Shown: positions 44,944-52,896 of the stretch, piece after piece | Position numbering within the stretch: position 1 is the first letter of the stretch | How the letters are laid out: every line of letters starts with the position of its first letter | Source: Streptomyces sp. V4I2 | Lineage (GTDB): Bacteria; Actinomycetota; Actinomycetes; Streptomycetales; Streptomycetaceae | NCBI RefSeq assembly: GCF_030817655.1 | Contig: NZ_JAUSZM010000003.1 | Coordinates: 8,432,001-8,496,000 of the forward strand | Length of the DNA stretch: 64,000 nucleotides | Direction of reading: 5' to 3' | The notes under the pieces: model-generated | Told to the model about the DNA's origin: nothing | Database searches by the model: none | The model's input: only the letters and a program-made list of their open reading frames with translations | Program-made: the position numbers and the translations under genes

Positions 44944-45576
44944 TCACGTCCGGCGTGGGGACGCCAGCAGATACCGGTCTCTCGTCCGCGGCTCCGTGTG
45001 CTCGCCGACCTGCCAGCCCGCCTTCTCCAGCGTGGCCGCGCAGGCCCGCAGCAGCGCGGTGTCCGGCGCGTGCACGGCGACGGCCTCCGGCTGCGGGGTC
45101 GCGCGCACCCGGTAGCCCGCCGCCTCCCGCCCCGCCGGACGGTGACCCGCCGCCTCCAGGGCGAGCGCGGCGGCCTGCACCAGATGCGCGCGCTCCCAGT
45201 CGCACGGCCGGTCCGTCGCGCCGTCCCGGTTGGTCATCCGGCGCAGCTCCAGCAGCCCCTGCCAGGCGCTGTGCACCTCGCGGACGCGGCCGGGCCCGCT
45301 GTCCGCCTCCTCGTCACTGCCGATGCGGGCGGCGAAGACATCGGCGGTCCGGGGCGACCGGATCGCGGGCTCGGCGGCGACGGCCTCCGGCGGCGCGTCC
45401 CGTATGCGATGCCCCGCCGGCGTCAGGAAGTGGTCGTGCGGCGGCCGCGGATGCCGGAAGGCGAGCCCTCGCTTGACCAGTGCCGCGAGCTGCGACTCCG
45501 TGCCCTTCAGCCGGCCGGTGACCGGATCGGCGGCGTCGATGACACGCCGCTGCGCGGCGGTGGGCGGTCTGGTCAC
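44944..45576 (-). CDS. Conserved hypothetical protein
   Basis: The 210-residue soluble protein has an N-terminal winged-helix-like part (QLAALVKRGLAFRHPRPPHDHFLTPAGHRIRD) that resembles small DNA-binding or substrate-recognition domains in actinobacteria. The C-terminal alpha/beta part includes LLRACAATLEKAGWQVGEHTE and ends DRYLLASPRRT. No catalytic motif is recognised. It precedes the thioesterase gene on the same strand by about 70 bp and may be co-transcribed. Confidence 0.6.
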   Translation of the reverse strand: MTRPPTAAQRRVIDAADPVTGRLKGTESQLAALVKRGLAFRHPRPPHDHFLTPAGHRIRDAPPEAVAAEPAIRSPRTADVFAARIGSDEEADSGPGRVREVHSAWQGLLELRRMTNRDGATDRPCDWERAHLVQAAALALEAAGHRPAGREAAGYRVRATPQPEAVAVHAPDTALLRACAATLEKAGWQVGEHTEPRTRDRYLLASPRRT

Positions 45577-45658
45577 GGCGTGCTCCTCCCCGGCGAACAG
45601 CCTGCTCGAAGGGCTTCCGCACCGCCGCGACCGGCCGCACGATCAGCCCCTTCGAAGA

Positions 45659-46258
45659 CTACGACCCCGGTCTGACATTCCACCCGGCGATCACCGGCCG
45701 CCCGTGCTCGGTGCTCAGCCGGCACAGGGTCCCGGTCGCCAGCTGGAACAGTGCTCCGGCCGACGGCGGCAGCCCCAGCCGCCGGGCCGTGAGGACCCGC
45801 AGGAAGTGGCCGTGCGCCACCAGCACCACGACGCCCTCGGTGTTGGCGAGCGCCGCGTCCACCTTGGCCAGCATCCGGTCGGCCCGTTCACCCACCTGCT
45901 CCGGGGTCTCTCCGGGGTGGTCGGGCGGCCCGGGCGCGACCCCGTCCGTGAACAGGAACCAGTCCGGCCGGGTGCGCCGGATCTCCACGGTGGTGACGCC
46001 TTCGTATCCGCCGTAGTCCCATTCGCGCAGGTCCGTGTCGACCCGTACGTCGTGCAGCCCGATGAGCTCGGCGGTCTCCCCGGCCCGTTGCAGCGGGCTG
46101 ACGAACGCGGCCCCGATCCGGTGCGAGCGGATCAGCGGCACCAGGCCGCGCGCCTCCTGCCGTCCGCGCTCGGTCAGCGGGACGTCCGTCGATCCGGTGT
46201 GCCGCGCGGACCGCGACCACTCGGTCTCGCCGTGCCGGACGAGGAAGAGATCACCCAT
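45659..46258 (-). CDS. Histidine-phosphatase-family protein
   Basis: The 199-residue protein carries the phosphoglycerate-mutase-like RHG motif FLVRHGETEW (nucleophile His9). Other conserved residues are SPLQRAGETAELIG, EWDYGGYEG, and VVLVAHGHFLRVL (second catalytic His). It removes phosphate from an unknown small substrate. It lies upstream of the 210-residue hypothetical gene on the same strand. Confidence 0.92.
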   Translation of the reverse strand: MGDLFLVRHGETEWSRSARHTGSTDVPLTERGRQEARGLVPLIRSHRIGAAFVSPLQRAGETAELIGLHDVRVDTDLREWDYGGYEGVTTVEIRRTRPDWFLFTDGVAPGPPDHPGETPEQVGERADRMLAKVDAALANTEGVVVLVAHGHFLRVLTARRLGLPPSAGALFQLATGTLCRLSTEHGRPVIAGWNVRPGS

Positions 46259-46365
46259 GTGTCACAGGCTACGAGCAGCACACGACTGCGCGGCGGGACG
46301 GCCGGACGGCCGGACGGCCGGACGGCCGACCGGCACTCCGCGCGCGGGTGTTCGTCCGGCCGGGG

Positions 46366-48570
46366 TCAGGAGCTCGTGAGGACGACGAGTTGCTGGGTGG
46401 CCCGGGTCATGGCGACATAGCGGTCGACCGCTCCTTCGATGCCTTCGCCGAACGCCTCCGGGTCGACGAGGACGACCAGGTCGAACTCGAGCCCCTTCGA
46501 CAGCTCCGGGGTCAGCGACCGGACGCGGGACGACCGAGGCCGGAAGCTGGGATCGCCGATGACGCAGGCGATCCCCTCGGCGTGTGCGGCGAGCCAGGTG
46601 TCGAGGATCGAGCCCAGATCCGAAGCGGGCCCGTGGACGACGGGGATGCCGCTGCCACGGATGGAGGTCGGCACGTTGGCGTCCGGCAGCACGGCCCGGA
46701 TGACCGGCTCGGCCTCCGCCATGATTTCCTCCGGCGTCCGGTAGTTGATGCTCAGGGAGGCCAGGCTGATCCGGTCGAAGCCGATCCGCTCCAGCCGTTC
46801 CTGCCACGACTCGGTGAACCCGTGCCTGGCCTGGGCGCGGTCCCCGACGATGGTGAAGCTCCGGGACGGGCACCGGAGCAGCAGCATCTGCCACTGAGCG
46901 TCGGTCAGTTCCTGGGCCTCGTCCACGACGATGTGCGCGAACGGGCCGGCGAGCAGGTCCGGGTCGGCGGTGGGCAGTTCGGACTCGTCGACCAGGCTGA
47001 CCCGGGCGTCCGCGCCGCGCAGCATCGTCACCAGGCCTTCGCCGTCGTCACCGTCGGCGCCGGAGGCGGCCGCGGCATCGAGCAGGTTGTCGACGACCTG
47101 CGCCATGCGCTCGCGCTGGGCGGCGAGGACGGCCTCGTGCCGGCGCTTGCGCCGGGCCGCCTCCGGGTCGCCGAGCCGCTGCCGCGCCGCGTCCAGGAGC
47201 GGCAGGTCGGACACCGTCCAGGCCTGGGGACTCTCCCGCTGCAGCTTCCGTACCTCCTCGCGGCCGAGCCAGGGAGCACACATCCGCAGGTAGGCGGGTA
47301 CCGACCACAGGTCCCCGACGAGGTCGGTCGCCTCGATCAGCGGCCATGCGCGGTCGAAGGTCGTGAGCAGCTCCCGGTTCTGCCGCAGCGCCCGGCGGAG
47401 CAGGTCGTCCGAGATGTCGCCGTCGTGCTTGTCCACCAGGATCGTGAGCAGCTCCTCCCAGACCTGGTCGCGTGCCTCGTTGTGCGGAGTACCGGGTGCC
47501 GATTCGAACGCCACGGCCCAGTCGTCGGCGCTCAGCCGGATGTCGGACCACGGGGTCGTGACCGTCATCCTTTCGGTGGGCGGCTCCTCGTAGAACCTGA
47601 CGGCCCTCTCGATCGCCTTCACCAGGTCCGCGGACGACTTCAGGAGCGCCACCTCCGGGTCGGCCTCGACCGCCGCCGCGGCTCCCTCGGTGACGAGGTC
47701 CCGCAGGGTGCAGGTCTGCACGCCCTCCTCTCCGAGGCTGGGGAGGACGTCGGCGACGTAGGCCAGGTACGGCCGGTGCGGACCGACGAACAGCACCCCG
47801 CCCCGACGATGGCCGAGGCGGGGGTCGGAGTGGAGGAGGTAGGCGGAGCGGTGCAGGGCGACGACGGTCTTGCCCGTACCCGGACCGCCGTCGACGACGA
47901 GGGCGCCGCGGGAACCCGCGCGGATGATGGCGTCCTGGTCGGCCTGGATGGTGCCGAGCACGTCCCGCATCCGGGGCGACCGGTTGCTGCCCAGGCTGGC
48001 GATGAAGGCGGACTGGTCGTCGAGCGCGGCGTGCCCGGCGAACCCGTCCGCGGTGAACACCTCGTCCCAGTAGTCGCTGATCCGGGTGGGGGTCCCCCCG
48101 CTCGAGCGAAGCCGAGAGTGGGGGAGGGTCCAGCGATACCTGCGGCGGCTCGCCAGACCCATCGGATTGGCGTGGGTGGCCCCGAAGAACGGCTCGGCCG
48201 CGGGCGAGCGCCAGTCGAGCAGCAGCCGACGGCCCGCGCTGTCCGTCAGGCCGAGTCGTCCGATGTACACCGGCTCGGGGTCGTCCGCGCCGACCATGTG
48301 CCCGAGGCAGAGGTCCAGTCCGAAGCGGCGCAGTGCGCGCAGGCGAGCGGTCAGCCGGTGGATCTCCGTGTCCCGGTCCATCGCCTGCCGGCCCATGCCG
48401 CCGGGCGCCCTGCGCTGGGCGTCGAGACTGTCGGACAGTTCGGCGATCGTCTGATCGAGGCACTCCGCGATGGCGGCGAAGTGCTGCTCGTCGCCGGCGA
48501 TCAGTGTCGGGTCGGCCTTGGGGGAGAGGTGGTCGGGAAGGTCGAACACGCTGGTGGTCAGCGGTTTCAC
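46366..48570 (-). CDS. helR: HelR-type RNA polymerase recycling ATPase (rifamycin tolerance)
   Basis: This 734-residue UvrD-like superfamily-1 ATPase has Walker A VVDGGPGTGKTVVALHRSAYL, Walker B HIVVDEAQELTDAQW, motif IV-type ASLSINYRTPEEI and C-terminal GLEFDLVVLVDPE, YVAMTRATQQLVVLTSS. An N-terminal coiled arm typical of HelD/HelR is present. HelR displaces rifamycins from RNA polymerase and frees stalled enzyme. It follows a rifamycin-type glycosyltransferase gene by 67 bp on the same strand, with an upstream rifamycin-associated element, so assignment to HelR rather than HelD is well supported. An in-frame insertion (about residues 147-160) is encoded by a dispersed hairpin repeat. Confidence 0.9.
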   Translation of the reverse strand: MKPLTTSVFDLPDHLSPKADPTLIAGDEQHFAAIAECLDQTIAELSDSLDAQRRAPGGMGRQAMDRDTEIHRLTARLRALRRFGLDLCLGHMVGADDPEPVYIGRLGLTDSAGRRLLLDWRSPAAEPFFGATHANPMGLASRRRYRWTLPHSRLRSSGGTPTRISDYWDEVFTADGFAGHAALDDQSAFIASLGSNRSPRMRDVLGTIQADQDAIIRAGSRGALVVDGGPGTGKTVVALHRSAYLLHSDPRLGHRRGGVLFVGPHRPYLAYVADVLPSLGEEGVQTCTLRDLVTEGAAAAVEADPEVALLKSSADLVKAIERAVRFYEEPPTERMTVTTPWSDIRLSADDWAVAFESAPGTPHNEARDQVWEELLTILVDKHDGDISDDLLRRALRQNRELLTTFDRAWPLIEATDLVGDLWSVPAYLRMCAPWLGREEVRKLQRESPQAWTVSDLPLLDAARQRLGDPEAARRKRRHEAVLAAQRERMAQVVDNLLDAAAASGADGDDGEGLVTMLRGADARVSLVDESELPTADPDLLAGPFAHIVVDEAQELTDAQWQMLLLRCPSRSFTIVGDRAQARHGFTESWQERLERIGFDRISLASLSINYRTPEEIMAEAEPVIRAVLPDANVPTSIRGSGIPVVHGPASDLGSILDTWLAAHAEGIACVIGDPSFRPRSSRVRSLTPELSKGLEFDLVVLVDPEAFGEGIEGAVDRYVAMTRATQQLVVLTSS
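48092..48128. repeat. Dispersed Streptomyces hairpin repeat inside helR
   Basis: The sequence around CCGCTCGAGCGAAGCCGAGA, flanked by CCCCC and GGGGG tracts, is a palindromic element scattered through Streptomyces genomes, mostly between genes. Here it lies in the helR frame and encodes the residues LPHSRLRSSGGTP. Without it the flanking text would read RYRW-T-RISDYWDEVF. It inserts about a dozen codons without a stop. Confidence 0.75.
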
Positions 48571-48637
48571 GGCATCGGCTCCGATCTGGGGTCGCTCGCG
48601 ATCACGGCGTGCGGAAGGGCGTCCGGACTGGCGTGCT

Positions 48638-49873
48638 TCACGCGGACACGCGTGGCTTCTCCCGGCCGGCGGCCTCGAGCAGCAGCGTCGCGGCCACCGT
48701 CGCCCCGTCGGAGCGGACGGTGCCGGCCACCGCCTTCGCCCGGGCGGCGGTTTCGGGGGCCAGGGCCGTTTCGAGCGCGGGGGTCAGGGACTCGAAGGTC
48801 GGAGCCGGACCCTGGTGTGCCGCGCCGATGCCCAGGTCGGCCACCCGGCCGGCCCAGTACGGCTGGTCCGCGATCTGAGGCACCACCACCTGGGGTGCGC
48901 CGGCCCGGGCGGCCGTCGTCGTCGTACCCGCGCCGCCGTGGTGCACGACGGCGGCCACCCGGCCGAACAGTGCCTGGTGGTTGATCTCGCCGACGGCGAA
49001 GCAGTCGGTGAGGTGGTCGATCAGGCCGAGGTCGGCCCAGCCCTGGGAGACGAGTGCGCGGCGGCCCCGCGCCCGGACCGCCTCGATGGCCGTCCGGGCG
49101 GCGTCCGTCGAGGCGTGCATGGGCATGCTGCCGAAGCCCACGTACACCGGTGGTGCACCGGCGTCCAGGAACGCCAACAGCTCGGCCGGGAGCGGGCGTT
49201 CGTCCGGCAGGATCCACGCGCCGGTCTGCACGACGTCGAGGTCCGGCGTCTCCTGCCACGGGTCCAGGGTCGGGTCCGTCGCCAGCCACGGCCGGTCGCC
49301 GATGACGTAGTCACGGACGTTGTCCACCGGGGGCAGGCCGATCGACGCCCGGTTGGTGTTGAGCGCCTCACCGAACAGGGCGTTGATGCTCTGGGCGTCC
49401 AGGTCCCACAGCACCCTGCTGTCGGTCACCTCCTGCGGCAACGGCCGGCCCGGATACGCCAGCGGGCGGCGCCGCGGCGACGGCAGAGTGAGCTGCTGGA
49501 AGGTCACGGACACGGAGGGGATGCCCAGTTTCTCGGCCACCGACCGCGCGCCGGCCGCGGCCGAGATCATGCCGGTCGCCACCACGACGTCACAGCCCTC
49601 GGCTGCCGCGGTGAGCACGTCCAACTGGCCGGCGATCACCTCGGCCGCGCGCTGGGGCAGCGATGACGGCGGCGGCGCCGCCTTCGTCAGTGCGCGCGCC
49701 GACGGGCCGAAGGGCAGCAGCGGTACGCCGACACCGGCCAGCAGCTCCGCGAACTCCTCGTCCGCCGGTCCGCACACCCGCACCTCAGCGCCGAGTTCCC
49801 GTAACCTCACCGCGAGTCCCGCCATCGGCTGGACGTCCCCGCGCGACCCATAGGTCGACAACACCACACGCAT
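48638..49873 (-). CDS. rgt: Rifamycin-type glycosyltransferase (GT1 family)
   Basis: The 411-residue GT-B enzyme starts MRVVLSTYGSRGDVQPMAGLA, like the GtfB/MGT group. It has the nucleotide-sugar motif VAAVVHHGGAGTTTTAARAGAPQVVVPQIADQPYW. It lies downstream of a rifamycin-associated element and in front of helR, so it is most likely Rgt, which inactivates rifamycins by glucosylating the ansa-chain hydroxyl. Related macrolide or glycopeptide glycosyltransferases share the fold, and the identification therefore rests on context. ATG 49873 is the first start after the promoter region. Confidence 0.85.
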   Translation of the reverse strand: MRVVLSTYGSRGDVQPMAGLAVRLRELGAEVRVCGPADEEFAELLAGVGVPLLPFGPSARALTKAAPPPSSLPQRAAEVIAGQLDVLTAAAEGCDVVVATGMISAAAGARSVAEKLGIPSVSVTFQQLTLPSPRRRPLAYPGRPLPQEVTDSRVLWDLDAQSINALFGEALNTNRASIGLPPVDNVRDYVIGDRPWLATDPTLDPWQETPDLDVVQTGAWILPDERPLPAELLAFLDAGAPPVYVGFGSMPMHASTDAARTAIEAVRARGRRALVSQGWADLGLIDHLTDCFAVGEINHQALFGRVAAVVHHGGAGTTTTAARAGAPQVVVPQIADQPYWAGRVADLGIGAAHQGPAPTFESLTPALETALAPETAARAKAVAGTVRSDGATVAATLLLEAAGREKPRVSA

Positions 49874-49930
49874 ACGCGACTCTCATTTCCGCAGATCCGG
49901 GCTTCGGTCGGACGATTCTGCGGCACGACC

Positions 49931-49950
49931 GGGGCCTTGCGGCAAGCCCC
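49931..49950 (-). promoter_or_regulatory. Rifamycin-associated element (RAE)
   Basis: GGGGCCTTGCGGCAAGCCCC matches the RAE, the inverted-repeat element found upstream of rifamycin-inactivating genes (rgt, arr, rox, rph, helR) in actinobacteria. It starts 57 bp upstream of the rgt start. RAE-controlled genes are induced when rifamycin binds RNA polymerase. Confidence 0.9.
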
Positions 49951-49965
49951 CCGGTGCGCTATAAG
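49937..49965 (+). promoter_or_regulatory. Plus-strand promoter-like sequence overlapping the RAE
   Basis: TTGCGG (49937-49942), a 17-bp spacer and TATAAG (49960-49965) form a good primary-sigma promoter on the strand opposite to rgt. Its -35 is the core of the RAE. Transcripts would start near 49972, at the base of an intrinsic terminator. Confidence 0.5.
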
Positions 49966-49973
49966 TTGAGAGT

Positions 49974-50011
49974 GGCAAGGAGAGAGAGTGACCTCCTTGC
50001 CTTTGTTTTTT
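49974..50011 (+). terminator. Intrinsic terminator immediately downstream of the plus-strand promoter
   Basis: GGCAAGGAG (49974-49982) pairs perfectly with CTCCTTGCC (49993-50001) over a 10-nt loop and is followed by TTTGTTTTTT. It is oriented for plus-strand transcripts, although both flanking genes are on the minus strand. Confidence 0.8.
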
Positions 50012-50059
50012 GCCCCCAGAGAACCCCCAGAGAACCGCTGGGGGACTGCTGGGGAACCG

Positions 50060-51268
50060 CTACTGCCGGTACCCACTCAGGAACCGCCCGATCCGCCCGA
50101 TCGCCGCCTCCAGGTCGTCCGCGTGCGGCAGGGTCAGGATGCGGAAGTGGTCGGGGCTCGGCCAGTTGAAGCCGGTTCCCTGCACCACCTGGATCTTCTC
50201 CCGCAGCAGCAGGTCCAGGACGAACTTCTCGTCGTCGTGGATCCTGTGCACCTTGGGGTCGAGACGCGGGAACGCGTACAGCGCGCCCTTCGGCTTCACA
50301 CACGACACACCGGGGATCTCGTTGAGCTTCTCCCAGGCCACGTTCCGCTGTTCGTGCAGGCGTCCGCCCGGCGTGGTCAGCTCGCGGATGGACTGCCGGC
50401 CGCCGAGCGCGGCCTGGATGGCGTACTGCGCGGGCGCGTTGGCGCACAGCCGCATGGAGGCCAGCATCGTCAGGCCCTCCAGGTAGTTGCGGGCGTGCTG
50501 CCGGGGACCGGTGACGACCATCCAGCCCGAGCGGAAGCCGGCCACCCGGTACGTCTTCGACAGGCCGCAGAAGGTCAGGACGACCAGGTCGGGGGCGAGG
50601 GCCGCGGCCGAGTGGTGCACGGCGTCGTCGTACAGGATCTGGTCGTAGATCTCGTCCGCGAACACCATCAGGCCGTGCCGGCGGGCGAGATCGAGGATGC
50701 CCTCGATGATCTCCTTCGGGTAGACGGCGCCGGTGGGGTTGTTGGGGTTGATGATGACCACGGCCTTGGTGCGATCCGTGATCTTCGCCGTCATGTCGTC
50801 CAAGTCGGGGTACCAGTCGGCCTGTTCGTCGCAGAGGTAGTGCACCGCCTTGCCGCCGGCGAGGGTCGTCACCGCCGTCCAGAGGGGGAAGTCCGGGGCC
50901 GGGATGAGGATTTCGTCGCCGTCCTCGAGCAGTGCCTGTACGGCCATCGAGACCAGCTCGGAGACTCCGTTGCCTAGGAAGACGTCGTCGACGCCGACCT
51001 CCAGGCCGAGTGTCTGGTAGCGCTGGGCGACAGCACGGCGGGCGGAGAGGATGCCGCGGGAGTCGGTGTAGCCGTGCGCCTGCGGCAGCATCCGGATCAT
51101 GTCCTGGAGGATCTCCTCCGGCGCCTCGAAGCCGAACAGCGCGGGGTTGCCGGTGTTCAGCCGCAGCACGCTGTGGCCCGCCTCCTCCAGCGCGTCGGCG
51201 TGCTCGATCACCGGGCCGCGGATCTCGTAACAGACCTCGCTCAGCTTGCTCGACTGCCGGAACTCCAT
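50060..51268 (-). CDS. alaA: PLP-dependent aminotransferase (alanine transaminase AlaA-like)
   Basis: The 402-residue class I aminotransferase shows VIINPNNPTGAVYPKE, FADEIYDQILYDD and the PLP Lys238 in CGLSKTYRVAGFRSGW. The N-terminal RQSSKLSEVCYEIRGPV resembles AlaA, which makes alanine from pyruvate and glutamate. It is divergent from an HxlR-type regulator across two inverted repeats. Confidence 0.9.
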   Translation of the reverse strand: MEFRQSSKLSEVCYEIRGPVIEHADALEEAGHSVLRLNTGNPALFGFEAPEEILQDMIRMLPQAHGYTDSRGILSARRAVAQRYQTLGLEVGVDDVFLGNGVSELVSMAVQALLEDGDEILIPAPDFPLWTAVTTLAGGKAVHYLCDEQADWYPDLDDMTAKITDRTKAVVIINPNNPTGAVYPKEIIEGILDLARRHGLMVFADEIYDQILYDDAVHHSAAALAPDLVVLTFCGLSKTYRVAGFRSGWMVVTGPRQHARNYLEGLTMLASMRLCANAPAQYAIQAALGGRQSIRELTTPGGRLHEQRNVAWEKLNEIPGVSCVKPKGALYAFPRLDPKVHRIHDDEKFVLDLLLREKIQVVQGTGFNWPSPDHFRILTLPHADDLEAAIGRIGRFLSGYRQ

Positions 51269-51297
51269 GCGCTTACGCCCCTCCGGTTGTGGTGTTG

Positions 51298-51332
51298 CTT
51301 GGTTTTACCAAGTTCGAGCTTGGAAAGTCCAA
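51298..51332. promoter_or_regulatory. Paired inverted repeats between alaA and the HxlR-type gene
   Basis: CTTGG-TTTTA-CCAAG (51298-51312) and TTGGA-AAG-TCCAA (51320-51332) have similar cores, with centres about 21 bp apart. The second overlaps the probable start region of the HxlR-type gene, which fits autoregulation. Confidence 0.62.
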
Positions 51333-51354
51333 CGACATGTCTAGACTGCGTCGC

Positions 51355-51981
51355 ATGTCACCACGCCGAAGCTACGACCAGTACTGTTCCGCCGCCCGGG
51401 CGCTCGACGTCGTCGGGGACCGCTGGACGCTTCTGATCGTCCGGGAGCTGCTCGCCGGTCCGCGCCGCTACACCGACCTGCACGCCGACCTGCCGGGTGT
51501 CAGCACGGACGTACTCGCCTCGCGGCTGAAGGACATGGAACGGGACGGCCTCGCGACCCGGCGTCGGCTGCCGCCGCCCGGTGCGGTGTACGTGTACGAA
51601 CTGACCGGACGCGGACGGGAGTTGCTGCCGGTGCTCCAGGCCCTGGGCCGGTGGGGCCAGGCCGAGCTGGGCGAGCGGCGGCCCACGGACGCCGTGCGGG
51701 CGCACTGGTTCGCACTGCCGCTGCTGCGGGCGCTGGAAGGAGAGGGGCTCGTGGAAGTGCGGCTGGAGGAGGGCGACTTCCATCTGTACGTCGGCGCCGA
51801 GGACGGTCCCGTGTACGGCGAGGGGCCCGCCCCCGCCGAGCCCGACGCGCGGCTGGTCCTGGACACCGGGACGTGTCTGGCGCTCGGGCGGGGGGAGTTG
51901 AGCGTGCCGGACGCGGTGCGGGCGGGGCGTATCGAGGTGACGGGTGAGGGCACGCTCGCGAAGGCACTGCGCGAGGCCTGA
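51355..51981 (+). CDS. HxlR-family transcriptional regulator
   Basis: The 208-residue protein starts MSPRRSYDQYCSAARALDVVGDRW, followed by the HxlR winged helix (TLLIVRELLAGPRRYTDLHADLPGVSTDVLASRLKDMERDGLATRR). An additional C-terminal alpha/beta domain (residues about 120-208, with LVLDTGTCLALGRGELSVPD) resembles SCP2-type lipid-binding folds. HxlR regulators often respond to electrophiles or redox stress. An upstream ATG at 51337 has a GGAAAG ribosome site and is also possible. Confidence 0.85.
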   Translation: MSPRRSYDQYCSAARALDVVGDRWTLLIVRELLAGPRRYTDLHADLPGVSTDVLASRLKDMERDGLATRRRLPPPGAVYVYELTGRGRELLPVLQALGRWGQAELGERRPTDAVRAHWFALPLLRALEGEGLVEVRLEEGDFHLYVGAEDGPVYGEGPAPAEPDARLVLDTGTCLALGRGELSVPDAVRAGRIEVTGEGTLAKALREA

Positions 51982-52074
51982 CAGCGACAAGGCCCGCCGT
52001 GCCGAAGCACAGCGGGCCCCGCGCGACCCGTCAAGGCAGCCCGGCGGCTGGCTCGACGGTCTCTTGACGATCCG

Positions 52075-52896
52075 TCAGGCGCCCGGAGGTAGCCGCGTCG
52101 CCCGTCCCGCCCCGCGTGTCAGCGAGTACCCGCCGACCCCCGCGAGCGCGGCCAGTACGCCGCCGAGCCCGGTCCACACCCACCGGTCGGACCACCAGCC
52201 GGAGGACCAGCCGTCGTCCGGCTCGATGCTGGACAGCACGGCGGAGGCGGACGAACCGTCCTCCTCCGCGGCGGACTTGACCGCGATCCCCGGCACCAGT
52301 GGCTCGGCCAGCGAGCCGTCCACCGCGGCCGAACCGCCGATGTCCTTGGAGCCGACCCGGAGTTCCGTCTCGACGGGCAGGCCCAGGTCGGCCGTCGTCA
52401 GGTCGACGACGGTCAGCCGGACGTAGTACGTCCCGGGCAGCGGGTCGTTCGCCCACGGCTCCGACCAGGCGCGGACCGTGCGCAGCACGCAGGCCAGCTC
52501 CACGGAGGCGGTGCCCGCCGCCGCGGTGCGCGTCTGGGCCCCGTACTGGCAGGCCTGGCGGCGCCGCAGACCGTCGTACACGTCGATCTGCCAGGTCTCG
52601 GCTGCGTGCGCCTCAGGCAGCTTCACCGTCGCCTGCACGGTGGGCCGCTGACCGGCGTCCGCGGGGAACGACCAGTACAGGTAGTCGCCCGCGGAGCCGT
52701 TCGCGGTGGCCGTCTGCCCCTGCTCGACCTCGGTCGCCGTGCGGAAGGAGGTGCCCGCCTGGGTGGGCGCGCCACTGTCCGCCGAAGACGAAGACGAAGA
52801 CGAAGACGAAGGAGACGGCGTGGAGTCGGCCACGGCCGGGGAGACCGCCAGGCCGAGCATCAGCAGGGAAGCGCTCAACACACGTGTGATCCGCAT
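52075..52896 (-). CDS. Exported membrane-anchored protein coupled to a vWA protein
   Basis: The 273-residue precursor has a signal peptide (LSASLLMLGLAVSPAVADS) and a run of Ser residues encoded by a 6-bp repeat. An extracytoplasmic beta-rich domain follows (NGSAGDYLYWSFPADAGQRP ... PGTYYVRLTVVDL), with a C-terminal membrane helix (WTGLGGVLAALAGVGGYSLT) before a basic tail. Its ATG overlaps the vWA stop by one base (TGATG). It pairs with the vWA gene as a surface complex of unknown role. Confidence 0.72.
   Translation of the reverse strand: MRITRVLSASLLMLGLAVSPAVADSTPSPSSSSSSSSSADSGAPTQAGTSFRTATEVEQGQTATANGSAGDYLYWSFPADAGQRPTVQATVKLPEAHAAETWQIDVYDGLRRRQACQYGAQTRTAAAGTASVELACVLRTVRAWSEPWANDPLPGTYYVRLTVVDLTTADLGLPVETELRVGSKDIGGSAAVDGSLAEPLVPGIAVKSAAEEDGSSASAVLSSIEPDDGWSSGWWSDRWVWTGLGGVLAALAGVGGYSLTRGAGRATRLPPGA
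52784..52812. repeat. GAAGAC hexanucleotide repeat
   Basis: About 4.7 tandem copies of GAAGAC encode the poly-Ser stretch after the signal peptide on the minus strand. Copy-number change keeps the frame. Confidence 0.88.
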
